This document shows, piece after piece, positions 1 to 7,227 of a stretch of DNA of 18,744 bases (position 1 is its first letter; every line of letters begins with the position of its first letter). Position numbers and translations under genes: made by a program. The DNA is taken from the NCBI GenBank assembly GCA_947629845.1, contig CANRFD010000018.1, forward strand, positions 1 through 18,744, written 5' to 3'. This DNA comes from an uncultured Clostridia bacterium. Its GTDB lineage: Bacteria; Bacillota; Clostridia; Christensenellales; Borkfalkiaceae. Below the pieces are notes generated by a model, which was not told the origin of the DNA, made no database searches, and saw only the letters and a list, made by a program, of their open reading frames with translations.

Positions 1-1668
1 CAGGGGGCGCTCTGCACCTGTTTTTCGGGGCAGTGCTACCTCTCCTCCTTCGCGGGGAACAACAGCGGCAACCGCGGCAGATGCAAACAGCCCTGCCGCA
101 TGAAGTACAAAATTGACAGGACGGGGTACGAAAACGCAGCCTATGCGCTCTCCCTGTCCGATCTTTCTGCGGGGGAAAAGATCGCAGATTTGCGCGCCGC
201 CGGGGTGACCTCCTTCAAGATAGAGGGGCGGATGCGCCGCCCCGAATACATCGCCGCCGCAGTCGGATATTATAAAGCGCTGCTCGCGGGGGGAGACGCC
301 GCCCGCGCCCTCTCCGATCTCAAGCGCGCCTACAACCGCGGCGACTACACGCACGGCCTCGCCTTCGGGCAGGATGCGTCGCTGCTCTCCCGCAACGTGC
401 AGGGGCACATCGGCGAGCGCGTGGGGGAGATCGCCCTTGTCGGCGGCAAATATTTCTGCAAAAGCGCCCATCCCGCGCGCCGCGGCGACGGCTTCAAAAT
501 TCTCCGCGGGGGAAGGGAGGTCGGCGGCGCGAGCTTTCTGCTGCCCGCCCGCGGCGGGTTCCTTCTCACCTCCGAAAAAAAGCTCCTCGCGGGCGACGAG
601 GTGCGCTTAACGACGGATACGGCGGGCGCCGAACGCCTGCTCTCCTCGCGCAAAACTCGCAGCGTTTGCGTAAATTTGCGCATTTTCCCGGGCGAAAAGC
701 CGCAGGCGCGGTGCGGCGATCTCCTCTTCGAGGGGGAGGAAGCCGTTGCCGCGGCGCGAAGCGCGCCCATCTCCGCAGCCGACGTCTCCGCCTGCTTTAT
801 AAAGACGGACGGCCTTCCGCTCTCCCCCCAAATCTCGGTGGAGACGGCGGGGGCGTTCATGACGTTCGGCGCGCTCAACGCCTTCCGCCGCGCCTTCTAC
901 GCCGCCCTTGTCAACTCTCTCGTCCCGGAGCGGGAGAAGCTCGCGCTCCGCGTCCCGCAGTGCGCCGTCCGAACGGCAGTCGGCCGCGCCGTCGCCGCCA
1001 TCGCCCCGCGGGAGACGGACGCCGACATCACCATCGTAAAGCCCCGCGACTATTCCAAGATCGCCAAGCCCGCCCGCAGCGGCGTCTACCTCTACCTCCC
1101 GCCCCTCTTCACGTCGGAAGACGAAAAGGAGATCGCCGCCGTGCTGCCCTTCTTCGAGGGCGTCTATTGCGAGGGGACGTACGGTATCGCCCTTGCCGAA
1201 AAGTACGGCGTCAAGCTGTTTGCGGGAACGGGGTTCAACCTCGCCAACCGCTATGCGGTGCGCGGCGTCAAGGAGGCGGGCGCGGCCTATTTTGTCCTCT
1301 CCAAGGAAATTTCGGGGGAAGAGCAGCGCAGCCTGCGCGCCGAGGGGGCGTTCGCGCTCGCCTACGGCGACATCAAGGTGATGGATCTGTGCTACTGCCC
1401 CTTTGAAAGAACGTGCGCCTCGTGCGACGGGCGCGACGTCCATACCCTGACCGACGAAGCGGGGCGGAAGTTCCCCCTCGTGCGCTACCGCATGGGCGGG
1501 AAGTGCCGCTTCGAGGTGTACAACTGCGCCCCCCTTGCGGCGGACGGCGGCGGCAACGTGCTCGCCGACTGCACCGTCTCGGGGGAACTCTGGCTCGCCC
1601 GCGCAAAGAAGGGCGACCTGTCCGTCCGCGGCGCAACGCGCGGGCACTTTTACGGGAGCTTTATATGA
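1..1668 (+). CDS. U32 family peptidase-like RNA hydroxylation protein with DUF3656 (5' truncated)
   Basis: The reading frame is open from the first base, so the true start lies outside the window; 555 codons are visible. The first 33 residues carry the U32 signature: GALC, SGQC, GNRGRCKQPCR, with cysteines of the kind that hold an iron-sulfur cluster in this family. Next comes a DUF3656-like stretch (RRPEYIAAAVGYYKALL, then DLKRAYNRGDYTHG). The C-terminal part has the U32 hallmark CPFERTCASC and a final Cys pair in CRFEVYNC. Family knowledge: U32 proteins such as TrhP and RlhA install hydroxyl groups on tRNA or 23S rRNA, and despite the name most are not proteases. The domain order fits the RlhA-like group best, but the exact RNA target is not readable here. 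The stop overlaps the mutS2 start as ATGA (1665-1668), implying co-translation. Confidence 0.9.
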   Translation, partial: QGALCTCFSGQCYLSSFAGNNSGNRGRCKQPCRMKYKIDRTGYENAAYALSLSDLSAGEKIADLRAAGVTSFKIEGRMRRPEYIAAAVGYYKALLAGGDAARALSDLKRAYNRGDYTHGLAFGQDASLLSRNVQGHIGERVGEIALVGGKYFCKSAHPARRGDGFKILRGGREVGGASFLLPARGGFLLTSEKKLLAGDEVRLTTDTAGAERLLSSRKTRSVCVNLRIFPGEKPQARCGDLLFEGEEAVAAARSAPISAADVSACFIKTDGLPLSPQISVETAGAFMTFGALNAFRRAFYAALVNSLVPEREKLALRVPQCAVRTAVGRAVAAIAPRETDADITIVKPRDYSKIAKPARSGVYLYLPPLFTSEDEKEIAAVLPFFEGVYCEGTYGIALAEKYGVKLFAGTGFNLANRYAVRGVKEAGAAYFVLSKEISGEEQRSLRAEGAFALAYGDIKVMDLCYCPFERTCASCDGRDVHTLTDEAGRKFPLVRYRMGGKCRFEVYNCAPLAADGGGNVLADCTVSGELWLARAKKGDLSVRGATRGHFYGSFI

Positions 1669-4010
1669 CGGAGAACGCAAAACGTTTGGAGCTGGATAAG
1701 ATCCTCGCGCAGGCGGCACAGTTCTGTGTGCTCGAGGGAAGCCGGGCGGAGATCGCCCGTTTGGAGCCCGCGGCGGAACCCGCGGAGGCGGCGCGCCGCA
1801 TACAGCTCACCGAGGAGGCGACCCGCCTGCTCTTCGAGCTCGGCGCGGGCGGCGTCGAGGAATTTCCCGCCCCCGGGGACGCCCCCGAGCGCGCGCAAAA
1901 GGGCGCCACGCTGTCGTGCAGCGAGCTGTTGGGGCTCAATTCGCTGCTGCGCTCCGCCCGCGTCTGCGCCCGTTCCGTGCGCTCCCTCTCCAACGAGAGC
2001 GTCGTTCTCATGCGCGAGCTGTGCGACCGCCTCGTCTTTGACGAGCGGCTGGAGAAGGAAGTGGGCGAGAAGATCAAGGGGGAAGGGGAGATCGCCGATA
2101 CGGCGAGCGACAAGCTCTTCTCCGTCCGCCGCGAGATGCGCCTCTTGGGCGAACGCATCCGCGCCCGCCTTTCGCAATATCTCACGGGGGAGGAGCGCAA
2201 ATTTTTGCAGGACGACCTCGTCACCGTGCGCGGGGACCGGTACGTCCTCCCCGTCAAGACGGAATACAAGCGCAGCATCCGCGGGTTTGTGCACGACCGC
2301 TCCTCCACGGGCGCGACGGTGTTCATCGAACCCGAAGAGGTGCTCGAGATGAACAACGAGCTGCGCTCCCTCGCCCTCGACGAAAAGGAGGAGGAAGAAC
2401 GCATCCTCGCCGAGCTCTCCCACGCCTTCGGCGCAATGCGTTCCGCCCTCGAACGGGACGCCGAAACGCTCGCGGAGATCGACTCCTACTACGCCCGCGC
2501 CGCCTACGGCTACAAGACGAAGAGCGTAAAGCCCGTGCTCGACCGCGGCGGCATGCTCGACATCGTAAAGGGCAGGCACCCCTTGCTCGACGCCAAGACG
2601 GCCGTCCCCGTCAGCGTGCGCGTGGGCGGGGACTACGATTTCTTGCTCATCAGCGGCGCCAACACGGGCGGAAAGACGGTCACGCTCAAGATGTGCGGGC
2701 TGTTCTGCCTGATGGCGGCGTGCGGATTTTTCGTACCCGCGGCGGCGGGAACGCGCGTCCCCGTGTTCGCAAAGGTGTTCTGCGACGTGGGCGACAGCCA
2801 GTCCATCGAGGAAAATCTTTCCACCTTCTCCTCCCACATCCGCAACCTGCGCTCCATTTTGGAGGAGGCGGGGGAAAACAGCTTCGTGCTCATCGACGAA
2901 CCGGGCGGCGGCACCGATCCCGAGGAGGGGCAGGCGCTCGCCAAGGCGGTGCTCTCCGCGCTCGTCAGGCGGGGCTGCCGCGGCATCGTCACAACGCACT
3001 TCGGCGCGCTCAAGGAGTTCGCATATGCCCATCCGCGCATGCAAAACGGCTGCATGGAGTTCGACGCCGAGGATCACCGCCCCCTGTACAGGCTGAAGAT
3101 CGGCGCTCCCGGCTCGTCCAACGCGCTCGCCATCTCCGAGCGGTTGGGGCTTCCCAAGGAGCTCGTGGAGGAGGCGCGGGGGTACCTCTCGGAGGGCGCC
3201 CGCAACTACGGCGAGACGCTCATGGCGGCGGAGCGCGAACGGATCGCCGCGGCGGCCGCGCGCGAACGCGCCCAATCGCAGGAACGGGAGTGGAAAACGC
3301 GGCTGGAAGCCCTCGGGCGGGACGAGAAAAAATTGCAGGCGGAGCGGGAAAAATTTTTGTACACCTCCAAGGCGCAAGCGCGCCGCATCGTCGCCGAGCG
3401 CACGGCGCGCGCCGAAGAACTGCTCGCCGGCATGGAGGAGCTCTTCAAAAAGCAGACGTTGACGGAAGCCGATCTCATCCGCGCCCGCACCTTAAAGAAC
3501 GCCATCGGCAGGGAGGAGGCGGAGGAACCTTCACCCCCCCGCGCCGCGCCCGTCGACCCGCAGCAATTAAAGGCGGGGGACAGGGTGCTCGTCGGCTCGC
3601 TCGGCGCCGAGCGCAAGGTGCTCTCGGTGCGGCGGGAGAAGGGCGTCGCCGAGGTGCAGGCGGGCTCCCTTCGCGTGCACAGCAAAATATCCGATCTGTA
3701 CCTTCCCGCCGCCAAGGAGGAAAAGCGGCCGCAGCAGGCCTCGCGGCACATCTCCGTGCACACCGAGGCGGTGCGGGAGTGCAACGTCATCGGCATGACG
3801 GCGGCGGAGGCCATCCCCGAGCTCGAGGCGTTTTTGGATGCCGCCGCGCTCGCAAATCTCACCGAGGTGCGCGTCATCCACGGCATGGGCACGGGCAAGC
3901 TGCGCGCCGCGGTGCACGTCTTTCTTAAGGGGCACCCCCTCGTCGCCTCCTTCCGCCTCGGAAAATACGGCGAAGGGGAGAGCGGCGTCACCGTCGTCAC
4001 CTTAAAATAG
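1665..4010 (+). CDS. mutS2: Endonuclease MutS2 (MutS family ATPase with Smr domain)
   Basis: 781 residues, the usual MutS2 length. The start is ATG 1665, overlapping the previous stop; a longer in-frame extension to 1413 lies inside the U32 gene and is rejected. The layout is an N-terminal core and lever region, an ATPase with Walker A GANTGGKT near residue 331 and Walker B LIDEPGGGTDP near residue 406, a long charged coiled coil (about 510-610), a KOW-like stretch, and a C-terminal Smr domain with VRVIHGMGTGKLR and a GESGVTVV end. MutS2 lacks mismatch-binding domain I; it is known as an anti-recombination factor and, in Bacillus subtilis, as a factor acting on collided ribosomes. Oddities: Walker B reads DEPGGGTDP where DELGAGTDP is usual, and the Smr entry motif is NVIG instead of DLRG/DLHG. 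Family assignment is secure. Confidence 0.95.
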   Translation: MTENAKRLELDKILAQAAQFCVLEGSRAEIARLEPAAEPAEAARRIQLTEEATRLLFELGAGGVEEFPAPGDAPERAQKGATLSCSELLGLNSLLRSARVCARSVRSLSNESVVLMRELCDRLVFDERLEKEVGEKIKGEGEIADTASDKLFSVRREMRLLGERIRARLSQYLTGEERKFLQDDLVTVRGDRYVLPVKTEYKRSIRGFVHDRSSTGATVFIEPEEVLEMNNELRSLALDEKEEEERILAELSHAFGAMRSALERDAETLAEIDSYYARAAYGYKTKSVKPVLDRGGMLDIVKGRHPLLDAKTAVPVSVRVGGDYDFLLISGANTGGKTVTLKMCGLFCLMAACGFFVPAAAGTRVPVFAKVFCDVGDSQSIEENLSTFSSHIRNLRSILEEAGENSFVLIDEPGGGTDPEEGQALAKAVLSALVRRGCRGIVTTHFGALKEFAYAHPRMQNGCMEFDAEDHRPLYRLKIGAPGSSNALAISERLGLPKELVEEARGYLSEGARNYGETLMAAERERIAAAAARERAQSQEREWKTRLEALGRDEKKLQAEREKFLYTSKAQARRIVAERTARAEELLAGMEELFKKQTLTEADLIRARTLKNAIGREEAEEPSPPRAAPVDPQQLKAGDRVLVGSLGAERKVLSVRREKGVAEVQAGSLRVHSKISDLYLPAAKEEKRPQQASRHISVHTEAVRECNVIGMTAAEAIPELEAFLDAAALANLTEVRVIHGMGTGKLRAAVHVFLKGHPLVASFRLGKYGEGESGVTVVTLK

Positions 4011-4063
4011 CGCATATTCGGCGGTTTATCTCAATAGAATGGGATAGATAATTCCCGCAAATC

Positions 4064-4068
4064 GAGGT
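4064..4068 (+). promoter_or_regulatory. Ribosome binding site deciding a TTG start
   Basis: GAGGT lies 7 nt before TTG 4076. The codon immediately upstream (4073-4075) is an in-frame TGA, and the first ATG (4241) would cut off the membrane anchor. TTG is therefore the most likely start of the deacetylase gene. Confidence 0.7.
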
Positions 4069-4075
4069 AAACTGA

Positions 4076-4777
4076 TTGAAAAAGCTGTCGTCGCGCGTCG
4101 TCGCCGCCGTCACCAACGGCGTGCTTGCGCTCATCATCGCCGTCGTAGGCGTATTTTGCTTTCTGCCCACCGTCCTGCCCGCCTCGGGCGTGGACAGCGG
4201 CCCCGTCCGCAAGGGCAACTCCGCCGACGGCGTCTCGCTCATGTTCAACGTGTATTGGGGCACCGAGACGGTCTACAAAATTCTCGACGTATTGGACGAA
4301 TACGGCGCCCGGGCGACCTTCTTCCTCGGCGGCTGCTGGGCGGACGACAACGTCGCCTGCGTCAGGGAGATCGCCGCCCGCGGGCAGGAGATCGGCTCGC
4401 ACGGATATTTTCACCGCGATCACGACAAACTTTCCTATGCCGACAACGAGGCGGAGATCAAGGCGAGCGTCGACTATCTTTTTGGCATAACGGGGTCGGA
4501 AATCGGGCTGTTTGCGCCGCCCTCGGGCGCGTACAATTCCGATACTTTGGCCGCCGCCGAGCGGCTTGGGCTCAAGACGGTGCTGTGGAGCAAGGACACC
4601 GTCGATTGGCGGGATAAGGACAGGGCGCTGTGCTACCGCCGCGCGACCGACGTTTCGGGCGGGGCGCTCGTGCTCATGCACCCCATGGAGCACACCCTTG
4701 CCGCCCTGCCCGATATTCTTACATATTACAGGGAACACGGTCTCCGCGCCGTCACGGTCGGAGAAAATTTAAGCTGA
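4076..4777 (+). CDS. PdaB-like polysaccharide deacetylase (NodB fold), altered active site
   Basis: 233 residues with a TTG start. One N-terminal membrane segment (about 12-34) anchors it, so the catalytic domain faces outside. NodB motifs are visible: motif 2 as SHGYFH (metal-binding His109 and His113), motif 3 as APPSGAYN, WSKDTVDW (Asp174), and LMHP (His202). Closest in style to the sporulation deacetylase PdaB, whose motif 1 is TFDxxWG. Family role: removal of N-acetyl groups from cell-wall glycans. Here motif 1 reads FNVYWG, so the usual catalytic Asp is Asn58, and the Arg of the RPPxG motif is Ala. Both His ligands are kept. Activity may be reduced or changed. The gene sits 65 bp after mutS2 and 14 bp before the M16 protease gene. 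A sporulation role cannot be shown from this sequence. Confidence 0.85.
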   Translation: MKKLSSRVVAAVTNGVLALIIAVVGVFCFLPTVLPASGVDSGPVRKGNSADGVSLMFNVYWGTETVYKILDVLDEYGARATFFLGGCWADDNVACVREIAARGQEIGSHGYFHRDHDKLSYADNEAEIKASVDYLFGITGSEIGLFAPPSGAYNSDTLAAAERLGLKTVLWSKDTVDWRDKDRALCYRRATDVSGGALVLMHPMEHTLAALPDILTYYREHGLRAVTVGENLS

Positions 4778-4791
4778 ACAAAGGAGACATC

Positions 4792-6030
4792 ATGACGCTT
4801 ACAAAGACATTGGATTCAGGGGTGCGCGTCGTCGTCAAGCGCATGGAGGGGCTGCTCTCCGTGACGATGGGCGTACTCGTCGGGACAGGCTCCGCCTACG
4901 AGACGGACAGGGAGGACGGCATCTCCCATTTTCTCGAACACATGCAGTTCAAGGGGACGGAGAAGTACACCGCCTTCCAGATCTCCGACGCCTTCGACGC
5001 GCTCGGCGCACAAGTGAACGCCTTCACGGGCAAAGATCTCACCTGCTACTACGCCAAGTCCACGACCGATCACGCGGCGGAGGCCTTCGCCCTGCTCGCC
5101 GAACTCTTTCTCAACGCCAACTTCCCCGAGGAGGAGATGGAGCGCGAGAAGGGGGTGGTCATCGAGGAGATCAACATGGACGAGGACTCGCCCGAAGATC
5201 TCTGCCTCGACCTTCTGGCGCGCGCCGCCTTCGGGGCGGAAAACTACGGCCGCAACATCTTGGGCCCTGCGGAAAACGTGAAGCGGTTCACCCGCGACGA
5301 CCTCTTCGCCTACAAGCGGGAGCGATACTGCCCCGAGAACATCGTCGTCTCCTTTGCGGGCAACATCGGCATGGAGGAGGCGGTCGCCCTCGCCGCAACC
5401 TATTTCGGCGGCATGAAGGGGGAGAAGTTCCGCCCCCGCGAAAAACATGTTGTGTTCGGCGACGGCAACATCTTCAAAAAGAAGCCCATCGAGCAGGCGC
5501 ACTTCGCCTTTGCCTATCCCACCGTCCCGCGGGACGACCCCAAGATGCCCGCGGTGCAGGTGATGAACGCCATCCTGGGCGGCGGGCTCTCCTCCCGCCT
5601 CTTCAAGCGCGTGCGCGAGGAATTGGGGCTCGCCTACTCGGTGTACTCCTACACCTCGCACTACGCCGAGACGGGCGTTTTCACCGTGTATGCGGGCGTC
5701 AACCCGAAAAAGGCGGAGGCGGCGGCGCAGGCCGTGCGCGAAGTCATCGGCACGTTCCGCAGCGGCGGGGTCACGGAGGAGGAATTTCTGCGGGGCAGGG
5801 AACAGCTCAAATCGGGCAACATCTTCTCGCAGGAGAGCACCTCTTCGCAGATGCTCCTCTACGGAAAGCAGCTCCTCTACAAGAACGAGACGTACGACTT
5901 CGAGCGGCGCATGGAGGAGATCGCGTCGCTGCGGCGGGAGGACGTCCTGCAGGCGATCGAAGAAAATCTCGACCCGTCCCGCGTGGCGGTCGCCTCCGTC
6001 GGAAATCTCAAAAAGGCAATAACGCTGTGA
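4792..6030 (+). CDS. M16 family zinc metallopeptidase (processing protease-like)
   Basis: 412 residues. ATG 4792 is preceded by AAGGAG (4781-4786) at good spacing; a longer open frame upstream overlaps the deacetylase gene and is rejected. The inverted zinc motif HFLEH (His46, Glu49, His50) is intact, and the third ligand is in VVIEEINMDED (about Glu126). The C-terminal half carries the family's substrate-side motif GLSSRLFKRVREELGLAYSV. The length fits the single-chain bacterial group related to mitochondrial processing peptidase beta and B. subtilis MlpA/YmxG. It lacks signal peptide or membrane segments and is probably cytoplasmic. The natural substrate is unknown. The stop overlaps the next gene's GTG start by four bases. 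Confidence 0.93.
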   Translation: MTLTKTLDSGVRVVVKRMEGLLSVTMGVLVGTGSAYETDREDGISHFLEHMQFKGTEKYTAFQISDAFDALGAQVNAFTGKDLTCYYAKSTTDHAAEAFALLAELFLNANFPEEEMEREKGVVIEEINMDEDSPEDLCLDLLARAAFGAENYGRNILGPAENVKRFTRDDLFAYKRERYCPENIVVSFAGNIGMEEAVALAATYFGGMKGEKFRPREKHVVFGDGNIFKKKPIEQAHFAFAYPTVPRDDPKMPAVQVMNAILGGGLSSRLFKRVREELGLAYSVYSYTSHYAETGVFTVYAGVNPKKAEAAAQAVREVIGTFRSGGVTEEEFLRGREQLKSGNIFSQESTSSQMLLYGKQLLYKNETYDFERRMEEIASLRREDVLQAIEENLDPSRVAVASVGNLKKAITL

Positions 6031-6545
6031 GAATCGAGGGATTTCCGCCCGTCTTTGACGGCAACAGCCGCGTGCTCATATTGGGCAGCTTCCCCTCGGT
6101 GAAGAGCCGGCGGGAGGGGTTCTACTACGGCAACCCGCAGAACAGGTTCTGGCGCACCGTGTGCGCGTTTTTCGGCGAGGAGCCGCCCGCCTCCGTCGCG
6201 GAAAAGCGCGCCTTCCTCCTGCGGCGCGGCGTCGCTTTGTGGGACGTCGTTTCAAGCTGCGAGATCGTTGGCTCGGCGGACGCCTCCATCCGCGAAGAAC
6301 AGCTCGCCGACGTTCCCTCCCTCCTTACGGGCGGGATATGCGCCGTCCTCTGCAACGGGGCGACGGCGTACAGCCTCTTCTGCGCCCACTTTCCCGACTT
6401 CGCCCCCATGGCGGAGCGGCTTCCCTCCACTTCGCCCGCCAATCCGCGCTTTTCGGCGGAGGCGTGGAACGCTGCGCTCGGGCGCGCGTTCGGGGGCGAG
6501 GGGTGCGCACATGCGCATATGCCCGCGGAAAAAAGCCTTCCGTGA
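6027..6545 (+). CDS. Hypoxanthine/uracil-DNA glycosylase-like protein (UDG superfamily, HDG-like)
   Basis: 172 residues from GTG 6027, overlapping the protease stop as GTGA. The N-terminus has the superfamily's first motif in RVLILGSFPSVKSR followed by GFYYGNPQNRFWR, typical of the family 6 (HDG) and Mug-like UDG proteins. The second motif is LPSTSPAN near residue 135. These enzymes remove deaminated bases (hypoxanthine, and in some members uracil) from DNA to start base excision repair. The final ~25 residues after RAFGG are Ala/His-rich and not recognisably conserved. Coupling to a protease gene looks like operon packing rather than a shared pathway. Whether it prefers hypoxanthine or uracil cannot be told from sequence alone. 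Confidence 0.88.
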   Translation: MRIEGFPPVFDGNSRVLILGSFPSVKSRREGFYYGNPQNRFWRTVCAFFGEEPPASVAEKRAFLLRRGVALWDVVSSCEIVGSADASIREEQLADVPSLLTGGICAVLCNGATAYSLFCAHFPDFAPMAERLPSTSPANPRFSAEAWNAALGRAFGGEGCAHAHMPAEKSLP

Positions 6546-6564
6546 GCGAGTTTGCGCAAAAAGG

Positions 6565-6593
6565 TTGACAAGCGGAGAATTTTCGGATAGAAT
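6565..6593 (+). promoter_or_regulatory. Sigma-A promoter of acpP
   Basis: TTGACA (6565-6570), 17 bp spacer, TAGAAT (6588-6593). It begins 20 bp after the preceding stop and sits about 45 bp upstream of the acpP start, so acpP has its own transcription start. Confidence 0.85.
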
Positions 6594-6638
6594 AGAGAAA
6601 AATACTTTCCCGCAGGGGAAACTTCCAAGGAGTAAGCC

Positions 6639-6866
6639 ATGTTTGAAAAAGTGAGCAAGATGCTTGCAGAACAGCTCAACATCGCGGCAGATACGATAAG
6701 ACCCGAACAGGAGGTCGTAAAGGACCTCGGCGCAGATTCCCTCGACGTCGTCGAACTCATGATGGCGCTCGAGGACGAGTACGGCATCACCCTCCCCGAG
6801 AACGAGGTGGAGAACGTCAAGACGGTGCAGGACATCGTCGACATGATGCAGAAGCTGGAAAAGTAA
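6639..6866 (+). CDS. acpP: Acyl carrier protein
   Basis: 75 residues, acidic, the standard ACP length. Ser35 in GADSLDVVELMM is the phosphopantetheine attachment site; the following acidic helix (EDEYGITLPE) is the surface recognised by fatty acid synthase enzymes. It carries growing acyl chains in type II fatty acid synthesis in the cytoplasm. AAGGAG (6627-6632) lies 6 nt before ATG 6639. It is transcribed from a near-consensus promoter and followed by a hairpin, so it appears monocistronic. It is not next to other fab genes in this window. Confidence 0.96.
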   Translation: MFEKVSKMLAEQLNIAADTIRPEQEVVKDLGADSLDVVELMMALEDEYGITLPENEVENVKTVQDIVDMMQKLEK

Positions 6867-6873
6867 AAAATTT

Positions 6874-6906
6874 GCCGCATTTTTGCGGCGCGAAAAAAAT
6901 TTTTTT
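6874..6906 (+). terminator. Probable intrinsic terminator after acpP
   Basis: A 6-bp stem GCCGCA/TGCGGC with a TTTT loop starts 7 bp after the acpP stop. It is followed by GCG and then an A7T7 palindrome (6893-6906) that supplies the T-run. The layout is less classical because the T-run is not directly at the stem base. Confidence 0.6.
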
Positions 6907-6975
6907 GCGGCGTATAATACGTCGCGCAAGCGTGGAGTTTGGCGGTTCGGCGCGTGATTTTTTCCGAAAAAACAG

Positions 6976-7004
6976 TTGACAAGCGATTTCGGACGTGCTA
7001 TACT
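6976..7004 (+). promoter_or_regulatory. Sigma-A promoter of the metNIQ operon
   Basis: TTGACA (6976-6981), 17 bp spacer, TATACT (6999-7004). It predicts a transcript start near 7011 and therefore a leader of about 217 nt before metN. Confidence 0.85.
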
Positions 7005-7037
7005 TGGCTCAAATTTCCCAAAAGGACATCCAAGGAG

Positions 7038-7053
7038 CGGCGGCTTTCCGCCG
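7038..7053 (+). promoter_or_regulatory. Hairpin between AAGGAG and the leader-peptide ATG
   Basis: CGGCGG (7038-7043), loop CTTT, CCGCCG (7048-7053) follows directly on AAGGAG (7032-7037). If folded, AAGGAG would lie about 10 unpaired bases from ATG 7064, a usable distance. Confidence 0.5.
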
Positions 7054-7063
7054 GAAAAGGGAT

Positions 7064-7147
7064 ATGAAATTTATGTCGGTTTACAGCGGTATGATGTGCA
7101 TGTGCACTCCCCGGGCAGAAATGCGCGGGTCGTCGCCGCATGCTTAA
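7064..7147 (+). CDS. Met/Cys-rich leader peptide (candidate attenuator peptide)
   Basis: A 27-codon frame, ATG 7064 to TAA 7145-7147, inside the metN leader. It reads MKFMSVYSG, then MMCMC (codons 10-14, 7091-7105), then TPRAEM and a short tail: six Met and two Cys. The run of five sulfur amino acid codons upstream of a methionine importer and a cysteine synthase gene is what is expected of a leader peptide that senses charged tRNA by ribosome stalling. The nearest purine-rich stretch (AAAAGGG, 7055-7061) is very close to the ATG. A better AAGGAG (7032-7037) is separated from it by a 6-bp hairpin that could shorten the distance. Translation is inferred, not shown. It could in principle be chance, but composition and position argue against that. 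Confidence 0.72.
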   Translation: MKFMSVYSGMMCMCTPRAEMRGSSPHA

Positions 7148-7200
7148 AAAACCGCGATGATCCAAACGTTTCGGCCCGGGGCAACTGCCTCGGGCCTTTT
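7109..7200 (+). terminator. Leader attenuator: intrinsic terminator with competing pairing
   Basis: The terminator stem is 7173-7182 with 7187-7196 (10 pairs, one G-U, loop AACT), followed by TTTTCTAT, and sits about 30 bp before metN. Its first arm contains GCCCGGGG (7174-7181), perfectly complementary to CCCCGGGC (7109-7116), which directly follows the Met/Cys codon run of the leader peptide. The same upstream segment can instead fold locally as 7110-7117 with 7122-7129 (GAAA loop, one G-G mismatch). These exclusive foldings fit a transcription attenuator. No S-box or T-box consensus (for example GGGTGG-ACCGCG) was found in the leader. Confidence 0.75.
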
Positions 7201-7227
7201 CTATACAAAAATTCGGGAGAAAAAACT

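Noticed and set aside
1650..3377. Long open minus-strand frames over mutS2, including one of 575 codons
   Set aside because: They mirror a well-supported + strand gene in high-GC DNA, have no recognisable motifs and no ribosome binding site.
6907..6924. TATAAT-like box at 6913-6918 as an extra promoter
   Set aside because: No -35-like hexamer at a suitable distance upstream, and a much better promoter follows at 6976.
7021..7200. S-box (SAM) or T-box riboswitch in the metN leader
   Set aside because: The S-box core and the T-box GGGTGG-ACCGCG sequence are both absent; CGGGTCGTCGCCGC (7126-7139) only superficially resembles a T-box.
6976..7227. N-terminal 84-codon extension of metN
   Set aside because: The extension covers promoter, leader peptide and terminator; ATG 7228 gives the normal MetN N-terminus with its own ribosome binding site.
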